A stretch of 64,000 nucleotides of DNA from a virus. The notes beneath the pieces were generated by a model that was given only the letters and a program-made list of their open reading frames with translations, was not told where the DNA came from and did not search any database. Shown here piece by piece: positions 39,509 through 48,019 of the stretch (its first letter is position 1; the number at the start of each line of letters is the position of its first letter). The stretch is taken from positions 1 through 64,000 of the IMG/VR virus record IMGVR_UViG_3300025897_002116; one strand, given 5' to 3'. The position numbers were made by a program, and so were the translations under genes.

Positions 39509-40790
39509 TTGTTTGTAATTTTGGTAAATTTAATTTAGGTAAATTTAATTCGATTTGTTTGGGAAAATCAGGAAGGGTTCTTTCTAGAATTATTCCTAGT
39601 TCCTCAGTCATTTTATCTAAACTAAAATTAGTCCTGTTTTTAAATCCTAATTTTTTCGCGTTAACTGTGAAGCTCTTATAATTCTTATAGACATTTTTTA
39701 TCGCATTAGCAGCTTGCCCATCATCTGGGGTGAACCATTTTGAAGTCTCAATTATAGTGCCTTGTGATAAAGCTGATTTATGTACATCGGTTAGTGTTCC
39801 TCCTACTAGTATGGCAAGATCTTTATCTAAAAAATCTAATTGACCAGACCAACCAGATGATATGATAGGTTTATTACTAAGGCTAAACTCTAATAAAGGT
39901 CTTCCAAATCCTTCTCCTTTTGTAAAACTCACCATTGCCTTTACTTTAGGGTGGTTGTATAGCTCATTAACTTCTTCATCGGTAATATCGCCGTGAAAAA
40001 GATATATGTTAGGTAAGGATCCTTTAACAGTAGATTTTATACTTTCAATTTTATCTAATACCTCTTCCCTGTCAAGTAAGGATGTAGTAGCGTTATTAGT
40101 TTTTAAAATTAATGCAGGAGGATTAGGTTTATTTTTAAATACCTCTAAGAAAGACTTGACTGTGTATCCAACATTTTTCCTATCATGTCCGAAATCTCCT
40201 TGGAGCCAATGTCCCACAAATAGAAAACAAAAGGACTCTTTAATCTGATTTAAGGCTATAGTAACTTCCGAATTAGGTCTAGGTGTGGTAGGAAAATATT
40301 TTGTAATATCAGCTCCTTCGAAAATTACTTCAATAGGAGTTTCTAATTTTACCTTACCTACTGTCTTATTTGTATTTTGATCTACTGCATCAAATGAAGT
40401 TTCAAGAAAAATATCTTTACTGTGTTGAGATGATGTTAGTATTAGATCCATACTATTGCAACCTTTAATCCAGCTAGCATCTGCAAGATTTGTTTCTATA
40501 CCTGCAGTTAATCCTATATTAAACTTCCCTGTCTTTTTGAACTCATTTGGGACAGTAATTTGAATCCATACATCAGGTTGAGATTGCAAGTTATGTACTA
40601 TTAGATTTTGAAGTTCTACTTCTTGATGATCAGCTAAATAACCGAATCGAGTATTTCCCCATCTCTGGCTTAATACTTTAACTTCGTATTTCTCTAATGA
40701 TAATAAAGCTTTAATGAAATCTCTAGATCTTGCTCCATATCCTGAGTATGTGTCAATTGGGCAAGAAACTACTACTGTTGTTTTATTCAT
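39501..40790 (-). CDS. Family 1/4 (GT-B) glycosyltransferase
   Basis: A 429-residue protein: SGYGARSRDFIKALL near the start, LLFVGHWLQGDFG-type Rossmann strand region, VSFTKGEGFGRPLLEFSLSN (nucleotide-sugar binding E-x7-E-like, about 290-310) and SSGWSGQLDFL. The C-terminus has a short repeat (NLPKLNLPKL), encoded by the duplicated GGTAAATTTAATT. Overlaps the zinc-ribbon gene by 8 nt. Confidence 0.82.
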   Translation of the reverse strand: MNKTTVVVSCPIDTYSGYGARSRDFIKALLSLEKYEVKVLSQRWGNTRFGYLADHQEVELQNLIVHNLQSQPDVWIQITVPNEFKKTGKFNIGLTAGIETNLADASWIKGCNSMDLILTSSQHSKDIFLETSFDAVDQNTNKTVGKVKLETPIEVIFEGADITKYFPTTPRPNSEVTIALNQIKESFCFLFVGHWLQGDFGHDRKNVGYTVKSFLEVFKNKPNPPALILKTNNATTSLLDREEVLDKIESIKSTVKGSLPNIYLFHGDITDEEVNELYNHPKVKAMVSFTKGEGFGRPLLEFSLSNKPIISSGWSGQLDFLDKDLAILVGGTLTDVHKSALSQGTIIETSKWFTPDDGQAANAIKNVYKNYKSFTVNAKKLGFKNRTNFSLDKMTEELGIILERTLPDFPKQIELNLPKLNLPKLQTNG

Positions 40791-40791
40791 C

Positions 40792-42237
40792 TTAATAACC
40801 AGTTAATTTATGCTTAATGTACTTTGAAGGTCTTTTTTTAGTCTTAATTAAATCAAATCTAGATCTAGGTTTAAATTTATCAAAAGCTTCATCTAATGTT
40901 TCAACTATATTTTTACACATAGCAGATGCAGACATTTGTGACTCATCTGATGTCACCCACTCTCTGCCTTTAAGACCTCTTTTTTCTCTATCTTCAGAAG
41001 AAAGGTTGTAAACCTTTTCTATAGCCTTAGCTACATCTTCAGGTTGACATCTATCATCGAAAATATAAGGGGTGGTTGGGGAGCCTGTAAGTGAAATATT
41101 AGATGGGAAAACCGGTTCTACCCACTCCCCACATTCTTTTACAGTACCTCTATGGTTAGAAGGAAAATCAGCGTCAAAATCTATCCACTTACCGTCTTTT
41201 TCAAATCTCATTTGATCTTGCATACCTCCGGTTACATTACCGATAATCATCTTACCAGCCATCATAGATTCAGTTAAACTTAATCCCCAACCTTCGTTAG
41301 AAGAAATTAAAACCGTAACATCTGAGATATTATACATGAGGTTCATTTGACTAGGATTAATACGGGCCTGTGAAAAATACACATTAACGTAACTTGGATC
41401 GGTTAATGCCTCTTTTACAGCTCTTAGATCAGTTCCATTATTGTCACTAACATGAGTATGCATTATAAGAGCACATTTTTTTGCTTTTTCTTCTCCAATT
41501 AAGTCACAGAAAAGTCTATACGCAAAAATTACATCAGCAGGTTTTTTTCTTTGAATATTTCTAGAATTGAAAAATACTATAAATTCAATATCGTCTCTAC
41601 CAAGAGTATTCTTTTTAAACTCTAAAAGATTTTCATATAGAGAATGCTTAGAATCTATAGGGAAAAAATCATTTTCGTTAATTCCATGAGGAACATACTT
41701 TAGTATCTTACTATCGGCTTTTTCACCTAGGACTAATCTATTAATATTGTTAGTTTGTTTTGAAATTGCCATAAGTACATCAACTGAATCATAATAGTTG
41801 ACATTATACCCTGGGGCTGGGTAGTCATCCCATATATTGAGCCAGAAGATTGGTATCTTGGACCTAATTTCCCTTTCTATTTGGAATAACCATACCCAAT
41901 ATCTTGGATCGGTAAAGATAAAAATAGCATCAGGTTTCTCTCTTTCAATTAACGCTCTCATTAACTCAGCATCTCCGTAACCATTGTTCGGCAGTACCTG
42001 TACAAGTGAATCTGTGATTCCTATTATTTTGTTTACCTCCTCTGATAGATCGTAGATTTTACCAATCTCAGGATGCTTTACAGCGGCTCCTACATTGAAC
42101 CAATTAAAGTGCTGTGCTGTACCGACTGTGAACTCTCTTGCCATTGTGGCAATTCCGGAGTTCATTCTGATATCATCACATAAAAGTAAGATCTTTTTCC
42201 GATCCTTCTTTTCGATATAACGAAACTGTTCTTTCAT
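40792..42237 (-). CDS. Family 1/4 (GT-B) glycosyltransferase
   Basis: A 481-residue protein: LLLCDDIRMNSGIATMAREF, KYVPHGINENDFFPID, FIVFFNSRNIQRKKPADVIF and LISSNEGWGLSLTESMMAGK (E-x7-E, about 335-350), the standard GT4 donor-binding site. Largest enzyme of the glycan operon and probably near its 5' end. Confidence 0.85.
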   Translation of the reverse strand: MKEQFRYIEKKDRKKILLLCDDIRMNSGIATMAREFTVGTAQHFNWFNVGAAVKHPEIGKIYDLSEEVNKIIGITDSLVQVLPNNGYGDAELMRALIEREKPDAIFIFTDPRYWVWLFQIEREIRSKIPIFWLNIWDDYPAPGYNVNYYDSVDVLMAISKQTNNINRLVLGEKADSKILKYVPHGINENDFFPIDSKHSLYENLLEFKKNTLGRDDIEFIVFFNSRNIQRKKPADVIFAYRLFCDLIGEEKAKKCALIMHTHVSDNNGTDLRAVKEALTDPSYVNVYFSQARINPSQMNLMYNISDVTVLISSNEGWGLSLTESMMAGKMIIGNVTGGMQDQMRFEKDGKWIDFDADFPSNHRGTVKECGEWVEPVFPSNISLTGSPTTPYIFDDRCQPEDVAKAIEKVYNLSSEDREKRGLKGREWVTSDESQMSASAMCKNIVETLDEAFDKFKPRSRFDLIKTKKRPSKYIKHKLTGY

Positions 42238-42241
42238 GGAA

Positions 42242-42424
42242 CTATTTTAATTTTAATGTAGTTTGTTTATGAAGTTTTTCTCTAAATTCTATATCATTAA
42301 GATAAAGAAAAATAGCACGATCGGCAAGCTTTTTAAAAGAAAAGTTGTCCTGATAGCAAGCTATTTTAAATTGATCAAAGAGAGGTTGGGTTACTTTTAC
42401 TGAGGTGAGTCTTTCTTGTGCCAT
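42242..42424 (-). CDS. Small ribbon-helix-helix-like protein
   Basis: A 60-residue protein: RLTSVKVTQPLFDQFKIACY then FSFKKLADRAIFLYLND. A short strand followed by two helices is the RHH/CopG-type DNA-binding layout, so it may be a regulator. It lies 4 nt before the GT4 gene. Confidence 0.6.
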   Translation of the reverse strand: MAQERLTSVKVTQPLFDQFKIACYQDNFSFKKLADRAIFLYLNDIEFREKLHKQTTLKLK

Positions 42425-42460
42425 AACTTTTTAATTTATATATAAATATATACGTATATA

Positions 42461-43423
42461 TTAAACCGCATCAGGACATAGCCTGTTTTGTTTAAAAGAG
42501 CAAAATCTACAATTATGTTTTGAAGGTGAAGTAGGGTACTCTTTATCTATATACTCTCCGTTTAGGTCCACTGCAGTTTTTACAAAATTATTCATTAGTG
42601 AAATTGCTTGACCTCTTTTAATCTTACCAGCGGATGGTTTAAACTCTTGTACTCTTTTTTGCATTGAGGCAAACTCTGCTTCAACAGGTACTTTTCTTTT
42701 TAGGATAAAATATTCTACTTCAATTCTATCTATGTCAATCCCAAATTGATTAGCAAAGAATTCTTTATATAGTAAGATTTGTGCTATTTTTTTATCGTCT
42801 TTCTTAGCATAATCATTCCATCCTGATGTTGATGTTTTAATATCAACAATAGTCCAAATATCTGCAGTAGAGTTATAAAAAACTAAGTCAATAAAGCCTT
42901 TAAACATCACTCCAGGTCTTAACTCCTGGTATAATAGTGTCTCTATGCCAGCTAAATACGTATTGTTAGTACTAAAGTACCCTCCTCGTTTTTTCTTTAA
43001 GTAATCTAGTATGTGTTTCCCGTCTAAGTAGAACATATTCAACTCTGCTGCGGTTGAAAAATGCTGATGACTGTTTTGTGCTTTATTAGATTTATAGGCT
43101 TTAATCATATTATCATAAAAAAGCTTATCTAAATCCATCTCATTGGCTGTCTTTACTTTATCTCGGTAAAGAACCTCTAGCCAGGTTTGTATAGTAGAGT
43201 GCATAGCTGTACCAAAGGCTGCATGAATAGAAGCTTGGTAGGGTGCTAAGTTTCTAACATAGGTTAAGTACCATTGCTTCTGACAGGAGGCAAAGGTAGA
43301 TAACTGGCTGTATGAAATATGTTTATTTGATTTAGGAGATTGTTTAAGTTTACTCTCCCATACTTGTTTTACTAAGGGATTAGCCTTAGTTTTTGTACCC
43401 TCGGGGTATATTTTTTTTGGCAT
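42461..43423 (-). CDS. RecB/Cas4-like PD-(D/E)XK nuclease with cysteine cluster
   Basis: A 320-residue protein: ISYSQLSTFASCQKQWYL, GTAMHSTIQTWLE (motif I His), FKGFIDLVFYN, WTIVDIKTSTSGW (D-x-K) and the QhxxY motif IAQILLYKEFF, all in RecB-nuclease order. One Cys near residue 48 and three near the end (HNCRFCSFKQNRLCPDAV) match the four-Cys iron-sulfur site of Cas4/AddB-type nucleases. Likely involved in DNA end processing during recombination. Confidence 0.8.
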   Translation of the reverse strand: MPKKIYPEGTKTKANPLVKQVWESKLKQSPKSNKHISYSQLSTFASCQKQWYLTYVRNLAPYQASIHAAFGTAMHSTIQTWLEVLYRDKVKTANEMDLDKLFYDNMIKAYKSNKAQNSHQHFSTAAELNMFYLDGKHILDYLKKKRGGYFSTNNTYLAGIETLLYQELRPGVMFKGFIDLVFYNSTADIWTIVDIKTSTSGWNDYAKKDDKKIAQILLYKEFFANQFGIDIDRIEVEYFILKRKVPVEAEFASMQKRVQEFKPSAGKIKRGQAISLMNNFVKTAVDLNGEYIDKEYPTSPSKHNCRFCSFKQNRLCPDAV

Positions 43424-43454
43424 AACTCTTATTTTTTTTACTCATAACTCGAAG

Positions 43455-43673
43455 CTACTCAATACCGTACTTCTCTTTAAGTACAGCTTTTATTTTTTCT
43501 AAGTATAACGTTAAGTCCATAGCCTCCTCTTGAGCATGTTCTAACCAATCTAAAAGATTTAAGTCTTCTCTTTCTAAAGTAGTATTATATTTTTTAATAC
43601 CTGTTTGAGATCTTATTTCAAACTTTTTTTTGACTAATTCTACGTACTTATCCTTCTTTAAATTTTTTTCCAT
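43455..43673 (-). CDS. Small conserved phage protein (MazG-like/pyrophosphohydrolase-like)
   Basis: A 72-residue protein: SQTGIKKYNTTLEREDLNLL followed by LDWLEHAQEEAMDLTLYLEK. This block is common in phage proteins often annotated as nucleotide pyrophosphohydrolase-like; here the EExxD-type pattern (EEAMD) is present. Expressed from a near-leaderless promoter. Confidence 0.65.
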   Translation of the reverse strand: MEKNLKKDKYVELVKKKFEIRSQTGIKKYNTTLEREDLNLLDWLEHAQEEAMDLTLYLEKIKAVLKEKYGIE

Positions 43674-43677
43674 ATAA

Positions 43678-43709
43678 CTAAATATACGAACTTTTTGGTG
43701 AGATTACAA
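43678..43709 (-). promoter_or_regulatory. Promoter giving a near-leaderless transcript
   Basis: TTG at 43709-43707 overlaps the last codon and stop of the gene upstream; 20-nt spacer ending AAAAGTTCG; TATATTTAG at 43686-43678, 4 nt from the ATG at 43673. Confidence 0.75.
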
Positions 43710-44933
43710 ATATCTCTTAATACTTTTCTTTTCTTTCCAACCCTCTGTACCGTCGGTGTATTTAACTCTAATCTTACTAGGGGACTTTTGTAGAACTCTT
43801 GCTACTTTTTTTTCTTTTAATTCTGATCCGTCTTCATTGAGAGTTATCCATTCATCTTCCGGAGCTTTTTCTTTTATTGCTTCTGTAACTTCTGCTTCTT
43901 CTTTAATCTCCTCCAAATTTTCTGGTGTCGGGAGTGAAGTTTCTTCTATAATTTGTTCTTTTTTTACTTCAATATCATCTAGTACTTCATCTAATGTTTC
44001 TTCTAAACTTTCTATTTTAGAATCTTTATCTATGGAGTTAAAAAAGTCTACAGCTTCTTCTTCAGTGTAATTTAGTTTACCTTCTTGAAGTTCTCCGTAT
44101 AGATTTTCTTCATATTTCTTTTTAGGGAAAGCTTGCTCAAAAGCAAAGTTTGCTGCAATTACTAGGGAAAGTGCTAGTGGGTCAAAAACAAATATAATTA
44201 TAAGGAGTAAAATATTTATAATTTTATCCATAGGTACACCTGTTAGTCCGGAAAGGTATTGAAGTGGGCCTAATTCACCAGTAGCTTCATTATCGTTCTC
44301 TAAAGTAAGTATATTGAGTTGGTATTTTTGTAGGCTATCAGCAACTATTTCTCTTTTTGCTTGAACTGCTTTCCTATTTTCTTCTTCTACTGTTATCCTT
44401 TTTTGAGATAACCTAAGTTCAGTAGTCGATATAGTATTTCTTATCCCTGTTGCTGCCGTAGTATCTCTAACCTGTATACCGGTGGCTTTGGCGTTGGAGA
44501 GTATAGATATATTCTCTGATATTCTATTGAGTTCTGTATCGTACCTCTTGACATCGCTTTCGTAGAAGTCTTTTTTTTGAGTCAAGAATAAAACTTTATT
44601 GTCTTTAATTGATAGACTCCTATAAGTATCCTGATATGCTGCACTTAGGAAACCGTAGATACCCATACTAGTAATGAGTACTAGCACTAGGGCAGCAATG
44701 GAGAGATACGCTCTAAGCCATTTGTTTAGGTTACCCCAGTACTGATAAAGAAGTGAAGCTATAACCAGCTTAGCTATTTCTAATGAACCAGCCATAAGTA
44801 TGACTGCGAATGATGCTCCGGCAAAAAGTTTACTAAGGCCGCTGACTGAGTAAAAAGCAGCTGAAGCTGATACAGATAAGGCGGATAAGGTAATTACAGA
44901 GGGGAAGAATCCTTTCTTAATATTTTTCCACAT
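43704..44933 (-). CDS. Multi-pass membrane protein with coiled coil and acidic tail
   Basis: A 409-residue protein: four hydrophobic segments (about 12-30, 34-62, 75-98 and 233-262), a long charged coiled coil between the third and fourth (about 105-210), then an acidic Glu-rich tail and a short Tudor/SH3-like end (PSKIRVKYTDGTEGWKEKK). Resembles large DUF4407-like phage membrane proteins in shape only. Function unknown. Confidence 0.7.
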   Translation of the reverse strand: MWKNIKKGFFPSVITLSALSVSASAAFYSVSGLSKLFAGASFAVILMAGSLEIAKLVIASLLYQYWGNLNKWLRAYLSIAALVLVLITSMGIYGFLSAAYQDTYRSLSIKDNKVLFLTQKKDFYESDVKRYDTELNRISENISILSNAKATGIQVRDTTAATGIRNTISTTELRLSQKRITVEEENRKAVQAKREIVADSLQKYQLNILTLENDNEATGELGPLQYLSGLTGVPMDKIINILLLIIIFVFDPLALSLVIAANFAFEQAFPKKKYEENLYGELQEGKLNYTEEEAVDFFNSIDKDSKIESLEETLDEVLDDIEVKKEQIIEETSLPTPENLEEIKEEAEVTEAIKEKAPEDEWITLNEDGSELKEKKVARVLQKSPSKIRVKYTDGTEGWKEKKSIKRYL

Positions 44934-44948
44934 AGAGTTCTTTATTAG

Positions 44949-45383
44949 TTAAGTACCAATTATATTTAATAAGAGTACTACAGCTCCGATTACAGAACCT
45001 ATCTGGTATAATTTTTTTTGTTTTTGAGCTTTCTTTAAAGACGATTGTAGTTGATCTGAGAGTTCTTGAAAAGCTGTTAATTGTTTGTCTTTGTTACTGG
45101 ATATTAAGTTTAAATTCTCGATTTGTTTTTGCTGATTGAATACTAGTTCGTTCAAACTTAATACTTTACCGTTGATGCTTTCAATTAATTCATTTAGATT
45201 TATATTTTCTAAAACTACTCCATCAAGCCTAGTTAGATCCTTAGCTACTAATTTAGCGATTGGAGTTGTTAGTTGAATCGTTTTTGTAGTATCCGTAGCG
45301 TTTTGCGAAAAACTGTTCAAGCTCATCATCACCAAAGTAATCAATAGCATCCAATTTAATTTTTGTTTCATCTTGTATGACAA
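44949..45383 (-). CDS. Outer spanin-like protein (overlapping gene)
   Basis: A 144-residue protein with a signal-like N-terminus ending LNSFSQ (about 8-26), a periplasmic coiled coil (about 60-120) and a C-terminal hydrophobic helix (LYQIGSVIGAVVLLLNIIGT). It overlaps the i-spanin-like gene by 131 nt in another frame, as Rz/Rz1 pairs do. No lipobox Cys is present, so it is not a classical o-spanin; a C-terminal-anchored variant is possible. Confidence 0.6.
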   Translation of the reverse strand: MSYKMKQKLNWMLLITLVMMSLNSFSQNATDTTKTIQLTTPIAKLVAKDLTRLDGVVLENINLNELIESINGKVLSLNELVFNQQKQIENLNLISSNKDKQLTAFQELSDQLQSSLKKAQKQKKLYQIGSVIGAVVLLLNIIGT

Positions 45384-45633
45384 TTATTTTTGTATTAAGT
45401 TTTTTAATTTTAATATCATAAGAAGCTATTTCTTCATTAAGATTAGTAGCCTGTATTTTTAAACTATCATTTAGAAATTGGACAGAATCTACTCTTAGTT
45501 GTAATGAATCAATCTGTGATTTGTAAACATCAATGTCTACTACTTCTTCACTTGATTTTATGAAAACCATATAAATTAGAAGTAACCCGGCAATTAAAAG
45601 CCCTAGATTTTTCTTTATATACTTTATCATCAT
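45253..45633 (-). CDS. Inner spanin-like protein (Rz-type)
   Basis: A 126-residue protein with one N-terminal transmembrane helix (about 9-26, LGLLIAGLLLIYMVFI) and a long periplasmic coiled coil (IDSLQLRVDSVQFLNDSLKI). This is the shape of i-spanins that bridge the envelope in the last lysis step. It follows holin and endolysin genes and contains the start of the second spanin-like gene out of frame. Confidence 0.65.
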   Translation of the reverse strand: MMIKYIKKNLGLLIAGLLLIYMVFIKSSEEVVDIDVYKSQIDSLQLRVDSVQFLNDSLKIQATNLNEEIASYDIKIKKLNTKIIVIQDETKIKLDAIDYFGDDELEQFFAKRYGYYKNDSTNNSNR

Positions 45634-45657
45634 ATTAATATAGTAAAATTTTTCCCC

Positions 45658-46269
45658 TTATGCAACTATATCCTTAGATTCTATTAGAGTGTAGGTAAAT
45701 GAATTACCCCATACATCTTTAGCTTTATTACAGATCTCCATAAATTGATTGAAATCTGATTCTTTTGCAAACACTTGGCAGCCGGCAGACCATTTATCTA
45801 TCTGAGTTGATCCAGCTACTCTTGATCCTGCTTTATGTATGTTAATACCAAATATCCCTTCTTTTACATTTTCTTCAATCATATCATACTTTCCGTCTTC
45901 ATTATTATCACGGTAAACTTTAACAGGTTTTTGCTGCCTTAAAGCTTCATACTTACCTTGATGTAATCCAACCTTATGAGACCCTCTATACTGGCCTGGT
46001 TTTAAAATAGCTACGCCATCTTCATTCATTATATTCTCTACCCAGTGTTTTCCAGGGTCTGTGGTACAGTCTGATTCGTAGTATTTCCAGTTACCGTCTG
46101 GGTCTTTAAATGATATTGTCATCTTATCGTCAAACTTATTTGTTACTTGATCGCCGGTACTTGAATTTCTAATTCCAACGATGTTAACGTCTAATCCTTT
46201 ATCACTTGTAAAGTACTTATATCCTTTACTTCTTACTGCTTTTTCAATTTGATCTCTAGTATAACTCAT
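45658..46269 (-). CDS. Endolysin-like protein with L,D-transpeptidase-type motif
   Basis: A 203-residue protein. GIFGINIHKAG (about 136-146) and WSAGCQVFAKESDFNQFMEI (Cys about 162) form the H...(S)xGC arrangement of YkuD-like L,D-transpeptidase/peptidase domains. No signal peptide, so release through the holin is expected. Gene order holin-endolysin-spanins supports a lysis role; hydrolase activity is inferred. Confidence 0.65.
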   Translation of the reverse strand: MSYTRDQIEKAVRSKGYKYFTSDKGLDVNIVGIRNSSTGDQVTNKFDDKMTISFKDPDGNWKYYESDCTTDPGKHWVENIMNEDGVAILKPGQYRGSHKVGLHQGKYEALRQQKPVKVYRDNNEDGKYDMIEENVKEGIFGINIHKAGSRVAGSTQIDKWSAGCQVFAKESDFNQFMEICNKAKDVWGNSFTYTLIESKDIVA

Positions 46270-46279
46270 AATTTATTTT

Positions 46280-46543
46280 TTATTCGGATTCTCCTTTTTT
46301 TCCGAAGATTTTTCCGGCTTCAGCGATTCCAAAAGAACCTAATGTGATTATTACAAATGAATTGTAAACAAATTCATTAATTTCTAGTTCCTGGCCAGTA
46401 AACCCTGTTACTATGTCAGCTGTTGCAAATAGTACCATTACTGCAAATGAAGAAAAACCAACTACTGATTTTTCGTTAATATCGTTTTTATCTTTGAAAA
46501 TGTCTCTGAAGGCCATCCATTTATGATTTAAATAATTAAACAT
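46280..46543 (-). CDS. Holin-like membrane protein
   Basis: An 87-residue protein with two hydrophobic segments (about 27-47 and 58-77) and a charged C-terminus, the size and shape of class II holins. It is 10 nt upstream of the endolysin-like gene. CTATTTATACTAAA, also found before the baseplate operon, lies 35 nt before its ATG. Confidence 0.6.
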   Translation of the reverse strand: MFNYLNHKWMAFRDIFKDKNDINEKSVVGFSSFAVMVLFATADIVTGFTGQELEINEFVYNSFVIITLGSFGIAEAGKIFGKKGESE

Positions 46544-46578
46544 AGCTTAATAACATTTTAAGTAAAACATTTATTTAG

Positions 46579-46587
46579 TATAAATAG
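46579..46587 (-). promoter_or_regulatory. Candidate late-promoter motif CTATTTATA
   Basis: CTATTTATACTAAA on the minus strand upstream of the holin gene, identical over 14 bases to the site at 3819. Late timing would fit lysis genes. Confidence 0.4.
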
Positions 46588-46614
46588 TCAAGTAGAAACA
46601 CGGAATTGGGGTTC

Positions 46615-47604
46615 CTAAGTAGAGAGGTTTTTCTTGAAAATAATCTTTCTCCAATAATTATTTAATTCACTTAGTAATAAACCAGCTTCACCAAGTTCAG
46701 AACGGTTATCGGGATATCCTATTTCTTTATCATAATCAAAATCTTCTACATCTTCTATGAATTCATACATATCAGGATTAACTCTCTTTAACTTTGGAAT
46801 ATCCCTTCTCCAAAGATGTGAAGGTAATTGTGTTTGGGATTTATATAAATTATTTATATGGTCATCTGGTAGTTCGTTATCTCCTGTAAATGAATGAATC
46901 ATTTTAGTTCCCATTTGTCCTATGAGTGTTTGATAAGTGGCAAGTGAAGTATGTAGTATACCATCTTCTTTATCTAATACTAAATCAGCAGGCATATTTA
47001 TAACCTTCATACTATCAAGAAGTTCTCGTAAAGAATTAACATTAACTATATACGATTGAGCTCCTGGTGCTTCAAATCTTCTGATATGCTGTAATCTACC
47101 ATTCAAATTTATTCCTCGTATTTCGGGTGTTGCTCTACCCAACCAGAGTATATCGAATGAAAGTTTTATAATATCTTCTACCAATAGAGTGTACTCACCA
47201 TCTTGAATAGAATTAATTAATGCAGTTGTTGGTCTAGCATCATCTTCTAAAAATAAAAAATATCCTAGTGAATTTCCATTAGAATCGAATTCATTCAAAG
47301 CAATCTCATACGCCTTCTGATGAGATAATGCAACTCCAATAATATTTTTAGAAAGATTCCCTGATGGGTCTATAAATGTATCCAATCTACCAGTTTGTAT
47401 CATAGATTTGATATCAAGATCTCTACCCATTATAGCATCTACAAATTCATATTCTAAATCAGACCATTCCCAAGCTTTAGTAAATTCCTGTCTTCTATAA
47501 CTATCCTTTTCGGATATTACATAAACTTTATCTGCTCCAAAATTTTGTAAGTGGGCAATATTAGTCTTTATCGACACTCTTAATTTCCTTTGGCAAGAAT
47601 TCAA
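46615..47604 (-). CDS. Glycosyltransferase family 25-like protein
   Basis: A protein of up to 329 residues: VYVISEKDSYRRQEFTKAW near the N-terminus, YEFVDAIMGRDL and LGYFLFLEDDARPT (EDD, about 118-124), the GT25 layout as in the gene at 15530. The frame begins at TTG (47604); GTG (47577) or ATT just after the upstream stop are alternatives, and no ATG is available, so the start is uncertain. Confidence 0.7.
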   Translation of the reverse strand: MNSCQRKLRVSIKTNIAHLQNFGADKVYVISEKDSYRRQEFTKAWEWSDLEYEFVDAIMGRDLDIKSMIQTGRLDTFIDPSGNLSKNIIGVALSHQKAYEIALNEFDSNGNSLGYFLFLEDDARPTTALINSIQDGEYTLLVEDIIKLSFDILWLGRATPEIRGINLNGRLQHIRRFEAPGAQSYIVNVNSLRELLDSMKVINMPADLVLDKEDGILHTSLATYQTLIGQMGTKMIHSFTGDNELPDDHINNLYKSQTQLPSHLWRRDIPKLKRVNPDMYEFIEDVEDFDYDKEIGYPDNRSELGEAGLLLSELNNYWRKIIFKKNLST

Positions 47605-47788
47605 CGTTTACATGTCCGCATTTAGTACAAGCAAAAACGGGAATTGGAATATAAGAGGGTTTTCCAGTTCCTGTAAGAAATCCTGATGCTTTTCTTATAA
47701 TGATATGCTGTTCAAAATAAACTCCATTGCATTCATCACACGTAATTCCTGTTGTCTGGTTAAGATCTATGTTTAGTTGTTGTTCCAT
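47561..47788 (-). CDS. Conserved T4-like zinc-ribbon protein
   Basis: A 75-residue protein: TGITCDECNGVYFEQHIIIR, KASGFLTGTGKPSYIPIPVF and ACTKCGHVNVEFLPK. Two CxxC pairs and the LTGTG...IPIPVFAC.KCGHVN.EFLP pattern are, as I recall, conserved in marine T4-like phages. Structural zinc site; function unknown. Confidence 0.75.
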   Translation of the reverse strand: MEQQLNIDLNQTTGITCDECNGVYFEQHIIIRKASGFLTGTGKPSYIPIPVFACTKCGHVNVEFLPKEIKSVDKD

Positions 47789-47794
47789 AGTTAC

Positions 47795-47974
47795 TTACTT
47801 TTTAACTATAGTCGATTTTTTAGCACGAGGCTTTCTAGGTTTTGCAGATGGTTTTTTTGTTTTTTTGATTTGTGCTGCAGCTTTGGCTTTTCGTTCAGCT
47901 GCAAACTTAGATACGACATAGATTACTAGTACAGTAGATATTAGGATTAAACTAAAAATTGCAAATAATTTCAT
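47795..47974 (-). CDS. 59-residue membrane peptide with Lys/Ala/Pro-rich tail
   Basis: A short gene in the gap: MKLFAIFSLILISTVLVIYV, then a Lys/Ala/Pro-rich tail (KKTKKPSAKPRKPRAKKS). One transmembrane helix (about 3-22) plus a histone-H1-like basic tail that could bind DNA or acidic lipids at the membrane. Six bases separate it from the zinc-ribbon gene. Unknown family. Confidence 0.6.
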   Translation of the reverse strand: MKLFAIFSLILISTVLVIYVVSKFAAERKAKAAAQIKKTKKPSAKPRKPRAKKSTIVKK

Positions 47975-48019
47975 AGGTGTTTTTTAAAATTTGATATAAA
48001 TATATATTAATTAACTAAG

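Noticed and set aside
43756-44070. 104-codon plus ORF
   Set aside because: Ser-rich antisense shadow of the Glu/Lys-rich tail of the membrane protein.
44949-45383. Treating the second spanin-like gene as a shadow of the first
   Set aside because: Although 131 nt overlap, the remaining two thirds are unique, with signal, coiled coil and C-terminal membrane helix, so it is kept as a gene.
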